Numbered from the stretch's first letter, positions 36,805-46,843 are shown. The stretch: 64,000 nt of DNA from Sinorhizobium garamanticum (GCF_029892065.1 NZ_CP120373.1:1116001-1180000), one strand, 5' to 3'. Notes: generated from the sequence alone by a model not told the origin. Program-made: numbers and translations.

Positions 36805-37764
36805 ATGCCCGCCAAGAGTCCCGTCATCGTCGACCTGAAATTCATTCCGGAGGAGGTGGAGGCCGCTCTGCAAGGAGCATTTCCCGATCGCGAGGTGATC
36901 AATCGCGCGGATCCGGCGCAAAGGAATCGAGATCTCTCCGGCATCGATTACGCGGTGGTCTGGATATCGGCGCCGGATCTCTTTTCGCGCGCACCCGACC
37001 TGAAGGTGGTGTTTTCCGGCGGCGCCGGCGTCGACCACGTCTTGACACTGCCGGGTCTGCCGGACGTACCGCTTGTGCGCTTCGTCGACCAGACGCTGAC
37101 CACACGCATGAGCGAATGGGTGGTGATGCAGTGCCTCCTGCATCTGCGCCAGCATCGCGCCTACGAGGCCTTGGCCCAGAAGCGGGAATGGCGCGACCTC
37201 ATCCAGCCGGAGGCTGCCGACGTCACCGTCGGCATCATGGGCATGGGCGTACTCGGCCAGGACGCCGCGCGAAAGCTCGCGGTCATGGGCTTCAATGTGA
37301 TCGGCTGGTCGCGAACCATGCGGGCAATCGAGGGGATGGACAGCTACGGCGCTAGCGACCTCGATGCCTTTCTGGCACGCACCGACTTTCTCGTCGGCCT
37401 GCTACCGCTGACGGCGGAAACCAAAGGCATATTCGATGCCGATCTGTTCGCAAAGCTCAGCCGCAAGGGGCCTTTTGGCGCGCCGGTGTTCATCAACGCC
37501 GGACGCGGCGGCAGCCAGGTGGAAGCAGACATCCTGGAATGCCTTGATTCCGGCGTCTTGGGAGCGGCGTCGCTCGACGTCTTCGAGGAGGAGCCCCTCT
37601 CACCGGACAGCCGCTTCTGGACCATGCCCAACGTCTACGTAACGCCCCATGTCGCCGCCTCTTCCGACGTCAAGGCGCTCTTTGCCCATGTCGAGCAGCA
37701 GATCGCCCGGTTCGAAAGCGGCATGCCGCTCGAGCATGTTGTTGATAGATTAGCCGGCTATTGA
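36805..37764 (+). CDS. glyoxylate/hydroxypyruvate reductase A-type dehydrogenase
   Basis: 319 residues of the 2-hydroxyacid dehydrogenase family, GhrA branch. It has an N-terminal WISAPDLFSRAPDLKVVFSGGAGVDHV segment, broken near residues 51-75, a Rossmann motif GIMGMGVLGQDAARKL near 145, Arg in NAGRGGSQVEAD near 235, Glu in DVFEEEPLS near 260, and His in VTPHVAASS near 283. It reduces glyoxylate or hydroxypyruvate. It is 11 bases after yejF and may be cotranscribed, with no obvious functional link. Confidence 0.9.
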   Translation: MPAKSPVIVDLKFIPEEVEAALQGAFPDREVINRADPAQRNRDLSGIDYAVVWISAPDLFSRAPDLKVVFSGGAGVDHVLTLPGLPDVPLVRFVDQTLTTRMSEWVVMQCLLHLRQHRAYEALAQKREWRDLIQPEAADVTVGIMGMGVLGQDAARKLAVMGFNVIGWSRTMRAIEGMDSYGASDLDAFLARTDFLVGLLPLTAETKGIFDADLFAKLSRKGPFGAPVFINAGRGGSQVEADILECLDSGVLGAASLDVFEEEPLSPDSRFWTMPNVYVTPHVAASSDVKALFAHVEQQIARFESGMPLEHVVDRLAGY

Positions 37765-37801
37765 TATCGACATTGCACGACCGGGCCCGACGCAGCGGAT
37801 T

Positions 37802-37914
37802 GCCCCCTCACCCTAACCCTCTCCCCGCAGGCGGGGAGAGGGGACCAAGGCGTTGCGGCACATCCCCTTCTACCCACCTGCGGGGAGAAGGTTCCGGCAG
37901 GCGGATGAGGGGCA
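37802..37914. repeat. dispersed palindromic repeat (CCCTCATCCG type)
   Basis: Contains a perfect 12-bp inverted repeat (CCCTCTCCCCGC/GCGGGGAGAGGG at 37817-37828 and 37831-37842) and an outer pair CCCCCTCACC/GGATGAGGGGC. It lies between convergent genes and is related to copies at 24517 and 39254. Confidence 0.75.
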
Positions 37915-37951
37915 ACCAAGTTGTCAAAAAAACCCGACAAATCATCCCGAC

Positions 37952-38806
37952 CTACGGCCGGCGATAGCCGGTCGGCTGGTTGTAGAGCCAGCCGATGCGG
38001 CGGATCGCATCCTCGAGCCCTTCGCGCGCAACCGTCATTGTATGGCCGTTGGCATGAATCAGCGTGCGCTCGTCCTCCATGATCGCCACATGGCCCTTCC
38101 AGAAGACCAGATCGCCGCGCCCGAGTTCCTCGCGACTTATGGCCCGGCCGAGGCCACTCGCCTGCATGTCGGAGTCGCGTGGCGCATTGCCTCCCACCAT
38201 CTGCATCGCAAGCTGCACGAGGCCGGAGCAGTCGATGCCGAAACCGGATCGGCCGCCCCAGAGATAGGGGGTCTCGAGAAAGCGCGTCGCGACGCTGACA
38301 TAGTCGCCGGCGAGTGCTTCGCCGGCCGGAGCGCAATGATTGGCGATGACAGCCAATCCGCTGTCCAACAGGAAGTACCGCGTGCCACGGGTTTCGGTTT
38401 CGCCGACAACATGCACGCGGCTCCCCATGGAAAGAGCAAAGGCCTGGGGGAAGCGCAGATCGGCACCCCGATAGACGATTGTTCGCGGCACCGCGACGAT
38501 GTGTGTTGCCCGCGCATTCGAAGAACTCAACACGGCCTCAGGCACATAGCCGACATAGCCATCGAGATCGGCCTTCACCCATGCCCAGCCGCCCGCAACG
38601 TCCAGCACACGCGCGGTCTCTCCGTAAAGCAATTCCGTGTCGGTCCCACATTCAAGGTCGGGCCTTGCCCGTAGCGGCGTCACGGAAACGGAGACGGTCG
38701 CAGGCGTTCCTTCGACATAGCGCTGGGCTTCTACAACGCCGCGCAGGCGCTCCTCTGCGAGATCATCGCGATAGGCATTGAGGCGGCGGTCAGGCAATTG
38801 CGGCAT
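37952..38806 (-). CDS. NlpC/P60-family cell-wall peptidase with SH3-type N-domain
   Basis: About 284 residues. The N-terminal bacterial SH3 segment (YGETARVLDVAGGWAWVKADLDGYVGYVP near residues 65-95) would bind peptidoglycan. The C-terminal C40 domain has the catalytic Cys in GIDCSGLVQLAMQ near 195, His in KGHVAIMEDE near 242 and a third polar residue in HANGHTM. It cleaves gamma-D-Glu/DAP peptide bonds in the family. There is no signal peptide, so a cytoplasmic role in muropeptide recycling is possible. ATG at 38806 is used; a GTG at 38818 overlaps the upstream stop (GTGA) and could also be used. Confidence 0.88.
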   Translation of the reverse strand: MPQLPDRRLNAYRDDLAEERLRGVVEAQRYVEGTPATVSVSVTPLRARPDLECGTDTELLYGETARVLDVAGGWAWVKADLDGYVGYVPEAVLSSSNARATHIVAVPRTIVYRGADLRFPQAFALSMGSRVHVVGETETRGTRYFLLDSGLAVIANHCAPAGEALAGDYVSVATRFLETPYLWGGRSGFGIDCSGLVQLAMQMVGGNAPRDSDMQASGLGRAISREELGRGDLVFWKGHVAIMEDERTLIHANGHTMTVAREGLEDAIRRIGWLYNQPTGYRRP

Positions 38807-38814
38807 GGGTAAAC

Positions 38815-39165
38815 TCACAAGGACAGGTTTCGACCCTGATTGATGATCAGATCGCCGAACTTTTCAAGATAAAGTGCACCTTCGACCGTGCGTTTGATGA
38901 CGACGTTGCGCCGGTCGCACTCGTCGCGCACCCGGTCGACGAGGCCGAGCGCGCCCATCGTGTCGAGCGCGCGGGTGATAACCGGCTTCGTGACACCGAG
39001 CGTCGCGGCAAGCCCTCTGACCGTGTGCGGCGGCGGAACGAGATAGATCTGCAAGAGGATCGCCATCTGGCGCAGCGTCAGGTCGCGGCTATCGACCCGC
39101 ACCTGCTCGAGCGACACAGCATGCCAGAGACCGAGTGCCTGAGAGGGGGTAAGCTCAACCGGCAA
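38815..39165 (-). CDS. MarR-type winged-helix regulator
   Basis: 116 residues, at the small end for MarR. The HTH is VRGLAATLGVTKPVITRALDTMGALGLVDR near residues 50-80, and the wing is RDECDRRNVVIKRT. It is translationally coupled or immediately adjacent to the NlpC/P60 gene, which it may regulate. The ligand is unknown. Confidence 0.82.
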   Translation of the reverse strand: MPVELTPSQALGLWHAVSLEQVRVDSRDLTLRQMAILLQIYLVPPPHTVRGLAATLGVTKPVITRALDTMGALGLVDRVRDECDRRNVVIKRTVEGALYLEKFGDLIINQGRNLSL

Positions 39166-39253
39166 TGGAAACTCCTGCGTTGACGACGTCGCGGCAGCAT
39201 AGCCAGGCGATCGTTACGCAAGCGTTTCTTTTGTATGCCGATTGGTGGCGCCA

Positions 39254-39352
39254 TCATACGCCTGCCGGCACCTCCCCTATCTTGATGGGGAGAAGAACTC
39301 GCGGCGCGCCCTCGATATCCCGCCGCACAGCCGGTGCGGCGGGATGAGGGGC
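39254..39352. repeat. dispersed palindromic repeat (CCCTCATCCG type)
   Basis: TACGCCTGCCGGCACCTCCC, GATGGGGAGAAG and GGGATGAGGGGC match the copies at 24517 and 37802. An internal 11-bp stem TCCCGCCGCAC/GTGCGGCGGGA (39318-39344) is strong enough to terminate the M17 gene's neighbours. Confidence 0.7.
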
Positions 39353-39368
39353 AAATATGGGTGAAAGG

Positions 39369-40760
39369 CTACCCTGCGATGCGGCCGATATGATGATAAA
39401 GCGCCCGGATTGCCTGGGCTTCGCCACCGATGGGGGAATGCGGGCGTTCGGCCTGTGCCCAGCCGAAAATGTCGAAATGCACCCAGCTCTTCGCGTTGGT
39501 GACAAAGCGTTTGAGGAAGAGCGCCGCCGTGATCGCGCCGGCCATGCCGCCTGCGGGTGCGTTGGTGAGATCGGCGATCCGAGCGGAAACATCCTTGTCG
39601 TAGCCCATATGGAGCGGCATCCGCCACATCGGGTCATCGACGCTGAGGCTCGCCTCGGCAAGATCATGGGCAAGCGCACCGTCATCGGTGAAGAACGGCG
39701 GCAGATCGGGGCCGAGCGCGACGCGGGCAGCACCCGTCAACGTCGCCATGTCGATAATGAGATCCGTCTGCTCCTCGTCGGCATAGGCGAGCGCATCGGC
39801 GAGAATCAGCCGACCCTCGGCGTCGGTGTTGTCGATCTGTACCGTCAGACCCTTGCGGCTCCGGTAGATGTCGCCCGGACGGAAGGCGTTCGAGGAAATC
39901 GAATTCTCGACCACGGGAACGATGACGCGCAGATCGACCTTCAGCTTGGCGTCCATGATCATCAGCGCCAGGCCCATGACGTTGGCGGCACCGCCCATGT
40001 CCTTCTTCATAAGCAGCATCGAAGCGGCCGGCTTGATGTCGAGGCCGCCGGTGTCGAAGCAGACACCCTTGCCGACCAGCGTCACGCGTCGGTGGCCCTT
40101 CTTGCCCCAACGCATCTCGAGAAGCCGTGGCGCCTCGGCGCTGGCGCGGCCGACCGTGTGGACCAGCGGGAAATTCTGCGCCAGCAGGGCCTCGCCCGAT
40201 ATGACCGAGACATCGGCCTTGTAGTGGCCGGCAAGCGCCCGGAAGGCTGCTTCCAGCGCCTCCGGCCCCATGTCGTTGGTCGGCGTGTTGATGAGGTCGC
40301 GTGCGAGAAAGACCCCGGCGAGCTGCCTCTTGATGTCGGTCGCATCGGCGTCGGCGGGGATGAGCAGCGTCGGCGCCGCCGCCTTGGCGGACTTGTAGCG
40401 CTCGAAGCGATAGGAACCGAGGCCGTAGCCGAGCGCCAGCCGGTTGGCGGTCAACGGGGCCGTTTCGATATGCCACTTGCCGGCCGGCAGTGCGCGGGCG
40501 AGCTTTCCGGTCAGGAACGGCGCCTCGGAAGGATTGGCGCCGAGACCGAACAGAGCGCCGCCGAGCTGACCGTCGGACGACGGAATGAGCAGAACGGCGC
40601 CGGATTCCGCCTTGAACCCCGCCTTCTTCGCCCAGTCGAGCGCGATCGGATCGATGCTCCCCGTTTCGATATGCGCCGGCGTGACCGCGAAGATCGGCAG
40701 CGTCTTGCCGGTGCTGGTGTTGAACGGCGACGGCCGCTCAATGAACTGATAGGGAGCCAT
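39369..40760 (-). CDS. M17-family leucyl aminopeptidase
   Basis: A 463-residue cytosolic di-zinc aminopeptidase. The catalytic C-terminal domain contains VTLVGKGVCFDTGGLDIK (Lys and Asp ligands) near residue 235, MLLMKKDMGGAAN near 255 and the family signature NTDAEGRLILADAL near 315. The N-terminal domain is the usual macro-like regulatory part. The motifs are those of the PepA/PepB family; exact specificity is not predictable. The start MAPYQFIERPSPF at 40760 is used. Confidence 0.92.
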   Translation of the reverse strand: MAPYQFIERPSPFNTSTGKTLPIFAVTPAHIETGSIDPIALDWAKKAGFKAESGAVLLIPSSDGQLGGALFGLGANPSEAPFLTGKLARALPAGKWHIETAPLTANRLALGYGLGSYRFERYKSAKAAAPTLLIPADADATDIKRQLAGVFLARDLINTPTNDMGPEALEAAFRALAGHYKADVSVISGEALLAQNFPLVHTVGRASAEAPRLLEMRWGKKGHRRVTLVGKGVCFDTGGLDIKPAASMLLMKKDMGGAANVMGLALMIMDAKLKVDLRVIVPVVENSISSNAFRPGDIYRSRKGLTVQIDNTDAEGRLILADALAYADEEQTDLIIDMATLTGAARVALGPDLPPFFTDDGALAHDLAEASLSVDDPMWRMPLHMGYDKDVSARIADLTNAPAGGMAGAITAALFLKRFVTNAKSWVHFDIFGWAQAERPHSPIGGEAQAIRALYHHIGRIAG

Positions 40761-40891
40761 GGAAGTCCTCGACTGACAGATACAGATTGCGCGATTAACG
40801 CTCCGTTAGGGTTAACAGATTATTGCTGGAGTGAAAGTTGCGCCGCTGATGTTGGGAGTTCCGGTGCGAACGCATGCTGGGGACACCACTT

Positions 40892-41713
40892 ATGACCGCT
40901 CACGCCACTTGCTCGTCCTTACTCCCTCGTCTGGTTCAGGGTACCGCCGTCGCGCTTGTCGCGCTGTCGCTCGCCGGCTGCGCCGGCCAACAGAATAAGG
41001 AGCTCACCACCGGCTCGATCCCGACGCTCTCTAAACCTGTGCAGTCGATGAACGCAACCGAGTTGTCACAGGCGGCGGAAAGCATAGGACAGGCCTATGA
41101 ACGCAACCCCAAGGATCGCGAGGCGGGTCTCAACTACGCCAACCTGTTGCGCATGACCGGCCGCAACGAGCAGGCGCTTGCCGTCATGCAACAGGTGGCG
41201 ATCAACCATCCTTCGGACCGCGAGGTTCTGGGCGCCTACGGCAAGGCGCAGGCCGCTGCCGGCCAGCTCGAACAGGCATTGACGACGATCAGCCGAGCGC
41301 AAACGCCGGACCGACCGGACTGGAAGCTGAAATCCGCGGAGGGCGCGGTTCTCGACCAGCTCGGCCGGTCGTCGGAAGCGCGTCTCAGATACCGGGAGGC
41401 CCTGGACCTGCGCCCCAACGAGCCGTCCGTGCTCTCGAATCTCGGCATGTCCTACCTGCTGACGAAGGATCTCAGGACCGCCGAAACCTATCTCAAATCG
41501 GCCGCTGACCAGCCCGGCGCCGACAGCAGCGTGCGGCAGAACCTCGCGCTCGCCGTCGGTCTCCAGGGGCGTTTCCAGGAAGCCGAGGCGATCGCCCGCC
41601 AGGAATTGACCGCAGAGCAGGCCGAAGCGAACGTCGCCTATCTCAGGTCCATGCTGTCACAGCAGGGCGCCTGGAAGCAGCTCGCCAAGGCAGATGACGG
41701 GAATACCAATTAG
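40892..41713 (+). CDS. tadD: TPR lipoprotein of the Flp pilus system (TadD-like)
   Basis: 273 residues with a lipoprotein signal (VALVALSLAGC, lipobox Cys at residue 30) followed by tetratricopeptide repeats (YERNPKDREAGLNYANLLRMTG, LGRSSEARLRYREALDLRPN, NLGMSYLLTKDLRTAETYLKSA). TadD is the pilotin-like outer-membrane factor needed for Flp pilus assembly. It is placed just downstream of, and convergent with, the tadC end of the pilus operon. ATG 40874 is an alternative start. Confidence 0.85.
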   Translation: MTAHATCSSLLPRLVQGTAVALVALSLAGCAGQQNKELTTGSIPTLSKPVQSMNATELSQAAESIGQAYERNPKDREAGLNYANLLRMTGRNEQALAVMQQVAINHPSDREVLGAYGKAQAAAGQLEQALTTISRAQTPDRPDWKLKSAEGAVLDQLGRSSEARLRYREALDLRPNEPSVLSNLGMSYLLTKDLRTAETYLKSAADQPGADSSVRQNLALAVGLQGRFQEAEAIARQELTAEQAEANVAYLRSMLSQQGAWKQLAKADDGNTN

Positions 41714-41748
41714 CGCGGGTTTCTCACGCCTCGCTGCCACCCCTGCAC

Positions 41749-41880
41749 CGTCATCCTCGGGCTTGACCCGAGGATCCATGCGCAAGCCTCACCAGAGCTC
41801 GAAGATATGCACCAGCGTGGACCTACACCATGCAGAACGGTGCTGGTATTTGGATCCTCGGGTCAAGCCCGAGGATGACG
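41749..41880. repeat. long inverted repeat between tadD and tadC
   Basis: Perfect 30-bp arms (41749-41778 and 41851-41880) of the CGTCATCCTCGGGCTTGACC type flank a 72-base centre with its own ACCAGC/GCTGGT pairing. It sits between convergent genes. The sequence is a familiar dispersed repeat in alphaproteobacteria. It could terminate both transcripts. Confidence 0.8.
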
Positions 41881-41977
41881 CCTCTGAGGGGCCGCGTGAA
41901 CAACGGATTCCGATGGCAGTTCAAGGCGCTACGGCGATCTTTGTAGGACGAAGCGCCTTACATGAAACCGATGCGCC

Positions 41978-42961
41978 CTAAAACTTATCCGCAACCTGTA
42001 TCCCCGCGGGGCCAAGGATGACGGCGACGAGAACCGGCAGGAAGAAAAGGATCATCGGGACGGTTAGCTTCGGCGGCAGCGCCGCCGCCTTTTTTTCCGC
42101 CGCATTCATGCGCTGGTCACGGCTTTCCTGCGCCAGCACGCGCAGGGCCTGCGCCACGGGGGTTCCGTAACGGTCGGCCTGGATCAGCGCCTGGGTCACT
42201 GACTTCACATCCTCGATGCCGGTGCGCAGGCCGAGATTCTCAAGTGCGACGCGGCGTTCCGGCAGGAACGAAAGCTCGGCCGTCGTCAGCACCAACTCTT
42301 CGGCGAGCGGCGGCGATTGCGTCGCGATCTCGTCGGCAACACGACGCATGGCAAGCTCCATGGAGACGCCCGATTCGACGCAAATCAGCAAAAGGTCCAG
42401 CGCGTCGGGCCAGGCACGGCGGATCGAGTGCTGGCGCTTGGAGACGGCATTGGCGATGAAGATATTCGGCGCGTAGAAACCGAGATAAGCGAAGCCCACA
42501 GCGAAGAGCAGCCTGAGCATCAGCGGCTTGTCGGCAAAATTCTCCAGGACGAAGATGTAGACGACTGCAATGATCAGAAACAGGAAAGGCAGGCAGAAGC
42601 GGGCAAAGAGAAAGGTATTGAGCGCGTTCTGCGATCGATAGCCCGCCGTCTTCAGGCGGTTGACTGTGTTGTCGTCGACGAGCGCCTTCTTCAGGTTCAA
42701 CCGCTCGACGATCTGACGCACCGACGTGTTGTTCTGCGCTCGAAGACTTCCCTTGCCACTCGCGGCTTCGGCATTCAGTCGGGTGCGTTCGCGGGCGCGT
42801 ATCAGTTCGCGTTCCGTCGCCACCGATTTCATCCGCTTCGTCAGATCGCCCCTTTCGAAGAAGGGGACGGCAAGCGAATAGAATGTCGCCATCACCGCCA
42901 TCGAGACGAGGACGGCGATTATGATGTTCGGATCGGTCAGCGTTTTTACCCAGGCATCCAC
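41978..42961 (-). CDS. tadC: type II/IV secretion F-domain protein TadC
   Basis: 327 residues. Membrane helices near the N-terminus (IIIAVLVSMAVMATFYSLAV), in the centre and at the C-terminus (TVPMILFFLPVLVAVILGPAG) bracket the T2SSF domain (RRAWPDALDLLLICVESGVSMELAMRRV broken around residues 180-210). With TadB it forms the inner-membrane platform of the Flp pilus on which the CpaF ATPase works. It is the last gene of the minus-strand pilus operon. Confidence 0.92.
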   Translation of the reverse strand: MDAWVKTLTDPNIIIAVLVSMAVMATFYSLAVPFFERGDLTKRMKSVATERELIRARERTRLNAEAASGKGSLRAQNNTSVRQIVERLNLKKALVDDNTVNRLKTAGYRSQNALNTFLFARFCLPFLFLIIAVVYIFVLENFADKPLMLRLLFAVGFAYLGFYAPNIFIANAVSKRQHSIRRAWPDALDLLLICVESGVSMELAMRRVADEIATQSPPLAEELVLTTAELSFLPERRVALENLGLRTGIEDVKSVTQALIQADRYGTPVAQALRVLAQESRDQRMNAAEKKAAALPPKLTVPMILFFLPVLVAVILGPAGIQVADKF

Positions 42962-42971
42962 CGAAGCACCC

Positions 42972-43982
42972 TCAGATGTCGAAATTGATCATGTTGCGCA
43001 TCATGAAGATGCCGATGCTCATCCAGACGGCGGAGGCACCCATGATGAGGTGGCCGCGCGGGTCGGTGAAGAGAACCATCATGTAGTCGGGCGACGTGAG
43101 ATAAACGAGCGTCGCGACGATGAAGGGCAACGCGCCGATGATGCAGGCGGATGCCTTGGCCTCCATGGACAAGGCATTGACCTTCGCCTTCATCTTCTTG
43201 CGCTCGCGCAGGACCTTGGAGAGGTTGCCGAGCGCTTCCGAAAGGTTGCCGCCCGCCTGCGCCTGTATGGCGATCACGACCGCGAAGAAATTCACTTCCG
43301 GCAGGGGAATGTTCTGGATCATGCGGGCGCAGGCTTCCGGCACGGTGAGGCCGACCTGCTGGGATTCGACGACGCGACGGAATTCCGTCTTGACCGGCTC
43401 CTGTCCGTCGCTGGCAATCAGCCGGAGCGCGTCGTTCAGAGGCAGACCGGATTTGATCGAGCGGACCATGACATCGAGCGCGTTCGGAAATTCTTCCAGG
43501 AATTTCTTGCAGCGTCGCTTGATCATGAAGCCGACGATCCAGCGCGGCAAGCCGGCAGCAGCGATCAGCGCGACGCCAACGGCAATCAGCAATTTGCCAC
43601 TGGCAACGAATGTCAACAGAAGGGCAAACAGGCCAAAGATGGCACTGAACAAATAAAACTGCGGCACGGACATCGAGAGGTTGGCCTGCGCCAACCGCAG
43701 CTTCATCGACGGAGCGGCCTTCGCCGACTTTTCCTGCTGCTTCTTTTCGAGCTCCTTCAGCGAATCCTGAACGGACTTGCGCCGCTTCGACATTTCGTTG
43801 ACGCGATCGCGAGCGGCCTTGATCTGGGTTCGGTCCGTCTCGGCAGCACTGACCCGGCGGAAGCGGCCTTCGGCCTTCTTCTCGTTCTCGATGCGCGAGA
43901 AGAGCACACCGTAGGCGAGCGCCGCCGCCGCGACCGCGACGAGGCCAGCCAGTGCCAAAACGGTGATGTCTATGCCGAACAT
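42972..43982 (-). CDS. tadB: type II/IV secretion F-domain protein TadB
   Basis: 336 residues. One N-terminal helix (DITVLALAGLVAVAAAALAYG) is followed by a charged coil (KRRKSVQDSLKELEKKQQEK near residue 65-85), two central helices and the T2SSF domain with EFPNALDVMVRSIKSGLPLND near residue 165. It is the paralogue and partner of the following tadC, 10 bases apart. Confidence 0.93.
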   Translation of the reverse strand: MFGIDITVLALAGLVAVAAAALAYGVLFSRIENEKKAEGRFRRVSAAETDRTQIKAARDRVNEMSKRRKSVQDSLKELEKKQQEKSAKAAPSMKLRLAQANLSMSVPQFYLFSAIFGLFALLLTFVASGKLLIAVGVALIAAAGLPRWIVGFMIKRRCKKFLEEFPNALDVMVRSIKSGLPLNDALRLIASDGQEPVKTEFRRVVESQQVGLTVPEACARMIQNIPLPEVNFFAVVIAIQAQAGGNLSEALGNLSKVLRERKKMKAKVNALSMEAKASACIIGALPFIVATLVYLTSPDYMMVLFTDPRGHLIMGASAVWMSIGIFMMRNMINFDI

Positions 43983-44044
43983 CGTCGAACCTGTTTCCTT
44001 ACGTTAGCGGGCGCGATGGCGAAGCAACTCTTCGCCCTGCCGCT

Positions 44045-45514
44045 CTAGTTCTTTTCCATCGCGTCGAGCGTCGCGGCGAGCCGCTTGTCCTCGTTGAAAT
44101 AGCGCGCGCGGTCCCAGAAATGCGGCCGGCCGATGCCGGTCGAAACGTGCCGGCCGATGATCCGGCCATTGGCGTCCTCGCCGTCCATCTCGTAGCGCAT
44201 CAGGTCCTGCGTGATGATCACGTCGCCTTCCATGCCGACCACTTCGGTGACGTGCGTGATCCGGCGCGATCCGTCGCGCAGGCGTGAGGCCTGGATGATG
44301 ACATCGACCGAGCCCGCGATGATTTCCCGAACGGTCTTCGCCGGCAGCGTGTAGCCGCCCATGGCAATCATCGATTCCATGCGGCTCAGGCACTCCCGCG
44401 GTGTGTTGGCGTGGATCGTGCCCATCGAACCGTCGTGACCGGTGTTCATCGCCTGCAACAGGTCGAAGACCTCCGGACCGCGCACTTCGCCGACGATGAT
44501 GCGCTCGGGGCGCATGCGCAGGCAGTTCTTGATCAGGTCACGCATGGTGATCTCGCCCTCGCCCTCGATGTTGGGCGGACGGGTTTCGAGGCGCACCACG
44601 TGCGGCTGCTGCAGTTGCAGTTCGGCCGAATCCTCGCAGGTGATGACCCGCTCGTCGCTGTCGATATAGCGCGTGAGACAATTGAGCAGCGTCGTCTTAC
44701 CCGAACCGGTGCCGCCGGAAATGACGATGTTGCAGCGGACGCGGCCGATGATCTGAAGGAGGACCGCGCCCTCCGGCGTGATCGATCCGAAGCGCACCAG
44801 TTGTTCCAGCGTCAGCTTGTCTTTCTTGAACTTGCGGATCGTGAGCGCCGTGCCATCGATCGCCAAGGGCGGTGCGATGACGTTGACGCGCGATCCATCG
44901 GGCAGGCGCGCGTCGCAGATGGGGCTCGATTCGTCGACGCGGCGGCCCACCTGGCTCACGATACGCTGGCAGATCGACAGCAATTGCGAGTTGTCGCGAA
45001 AGCGGACTTCCGATTCCTGAACCTTGCCGCCGACTTCGATGAAGGTCTGGCCGGCACCATTGACCATGATGTCGGCGATATCGTCGCGCGCAAGCAGCGG
45101 CTCCAGCGGCCCATATCCAAGCACGTCGTTGCATATGTCGTCGAGCAGTTCCTCCTGCTCGGCGATCGACATCGCGAAATTCTTGATGGTGATGATATCG
45201 TTGACGATATCGCGAATTTCTTCGCGCGCACTTTCGGTGTCGAGCTTTGAGAGCTGCGAGAGGTCGATCGTGTCGATCAGCGCGGAAAAGACCTGCGATT
45301 TGGTGTCGTAATAGTCCTCGTCCCTGGCCGCGCGCCGCCGCGCCGGCGGAGCCGCCGGCTGCGGACGGACCGGGGCGACAACGGGTTCGGCGAGGACGGG
45401 TGCTACCGGTCGCTCTGCAGCAATCGGCTGCGCAGCCGGCATGGGCAGCGGAACCACGGGGCTCGTTACGCCAGCCTTGCCAAAACCTTCATTTCCGCGC
45501 TTTCCAAACATCAA
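44045..45514 (-). CDS. cpaF: pilus assembly ATPase CpaF/TadA
   Basis: 489 residues: an Ala/Pro-rich N-terminal tail (to about residue 60) and a type II secretion ATPase domain. Walker A is [14 protein letters not shown] at 267-280. The Asp box and Walker B appear as [19 protein letters not shown] near 335, and the His box is [12 protein letters not shown] near 363. The hexameric ATPase drives extension, and probably retraction, of Flp pili. The start could also be the second Met at 45511. Confidence 0.96.
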   Translation of the reverse strand: MMFGKRGNEGFGKAGVTSPVVPLPMPAAQPIAAERPVAPVLAEPVVAPVRPQPAAPPARRRAARDEDYYDTKSQVFSALIDTIDLSQLSKLDTESAREEIRDIVNDIITIKNFAMSIAEQEELLDDICNDVLGYGPLEPLLARDDIADIMVNGAGQTFIEVGGKVQESEVRFRDNSQLLSICQRIVSQVGRRVDESSPICDARLPDGSRVNVIAPPLAIDGTALTIRKFKKDKLTLEQLVRFGSITPEGAVLLQIIGRVRCNIVISGGTGSGKTTLLNCLTRYIDSDERVITCEDSAELQLQQPHVVRLETRPPNIEGEGEITMRDLIKNCLRMRPERIIVGEVRGPEVFDLLQAMNTGHDGSMGTIHANTPRECLSRMESMIAMGGYTLPAKTVREIIAGSVDVIIQASRLRDGSRRITHVTEVVGMEGDVIITQDLMRYEMDGEDANGRIIGRHVSTGIGRPHFWDRARYFNEDKRLAATLDAMEKN

Positions 45515-45536
45515 TTCAATCCGGTTGCTTCATTGC

Positions 45537-46823
45537 CTACCGCCCGCGGAGCCGGGCAAGCACCTTGCCGAGTCCCCCCTTGCGCGCCTTCTTGATCGTC
45601 GCGCGTCCAGTCAGGAGATGCGCGAGTTGCGAGAAGGTCTCTGCGACCGGAGACTTCTTGTCGATTTCCGCGATCATACGTCCGCTGTTGGAAGCGTTGC
45701 CGAAGAGAACCGCGTCGAAGGGGATGATGGCGGCGGCCTCCAGCTCGAGCGACTCGCAGTACTCGTTCGGCGCGATTTCCGGTCGCTTCGGCATGCCCAC
45801 CTGGTTCAAGATCAGGTGCGGCGCCTTGTCGTTCGGACGAATTTTCTTCAGCGCGTCGAAGAGGTTCTTGGTGTTTCTGAGGCTGGCGAGATCCGGAACG
45901 GCCGTGACGACCACCTCGTCGGCCTCGGCCAGAACCGAGCGTGCCCAATCAGACCAGACATGCGGCACGTCAAGGACCGAGACGGGCGCGCTGCGCTGCA
46001 GAATTTCGAGGATCGGATGGAAGGCGCCCGCCTCGAAGTCGTAAGCGCGATCGAGCATCGAAGGTGCGGCGAGCAACGACAAATGCTCGGAACATTTCGT
46101 CAGAAGACGGTCGAGGAAGACCTCGTCCAGTCTGTCGGGCGCAAAGACCGCTTCCGAAATGCCCTGCGGCGGATCCTGATCGAAATCGATATTCGCCGTT
46201 CCATAAGGCAGGTCGAGATCGGCGAGAATTGTCTCTGTCGAAAACAGATTGGAAATGCCCCAGGCGCAATTGTGGGCGATGATCGACGAGCCGCAGCCAC
46301 CCTTCGCACCGATGAAAGCAAGGCTGCGACCCAAAGGCTCGGCCTCTGGGTCAACGAAGATCGCCGAAACGGCCGCCAGGACATCCGCCATCGACACCGG
46401 GGCCACCATGTACTCGGAGATACCGTGGCGGATCAGATCACGATAGAGCGCGATGTCGTTGTGGCGGCCGATGATGATCACCTTGGTGCTCGGATCGCAG
46501 ACTTCCGCCAAGGGCAGGAGTTCGGCGAGCAACGAGCGCGGTTCGGTGCCGGTTTCCAGGATGATCAGGTTTGGGGTGGATACGCTGGCGAACATGTTGG
46601 CGGCGGCAGCAATGCTGCCGCCGGTGATCCGAAGACTGACCTTCGCCATGCGGCGATCCTGACCGCAGCGCTCCATGAGCCGCTGCACGGCGTCGCTCTC
46701 GCAGAACGCATGGATCGAGATGCGCGGCAGCGGTCTCAGCTGGTCGAGGTCGCCCGGGCGCGCTGCGTCGGCGGAAAATTCCGCTGCCCCGCCGCTGTCT
46801 ATGCTGTATTCAATGGCGCTCAT
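45537..46823 (-). CDS. cpaE: pilus localisation ATPase CpaE/TadZ
   Basis: 428 residues: an N-terminal receiver-like domain (VSLRITGGSIAAAANMFASV to FVDPE, near 60-155) and a MinD/ParA-like ATPase. The Walker A is deviant, GAKGGCGSSIIAHN near residue 168, where the KGGxGKS/T lysine is replaced by Ser. This is typical of TadZ, which marks the assembly site at the pole. The ATG at 46823 is used because the frame upstream of it is a shadow of cpaD. Confidence 0.92.
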   Translation of the reverse strand: MSAIEYSIDSGGAAEFSADAARPGDLDQLRPLPRISIHAFCESDAVQRLMERCGQDRRMAKVSLRITGGSIAAAANMFASVSTPNLIILETGTEPRSLLAELLPLAEVCDPSTKVIIIGRHNDIALYRDLIRHGISEYMVAPVSMADVLAAVSAIFVDPEAEPLGRSLAFIGAKGGCGSSIIAHNCAWGISNLFSTETILADLDLPYGTANIDFDQDPPQGISEAVFAPDRLDEVFLDRLLTKCSEHLSLLAAPSMLDRAYDFEAGAFHPILEILQRSAPVSVLDVPHVWSDWARSVLAEADEVVVTAVPDLASLRNTKNLFDALKKIRPNDKAPHLILNQVGMPKRPEIAPNEYCESLELEAAAIIPFDAVLFGNASNSGRMIAEIDKKSPVAETFSQLAHLLTGRATIKKARKGGLGKVLARLRGR

Positions 46824-46843
46824 CGCTTTTCCTTGGGGACCCA

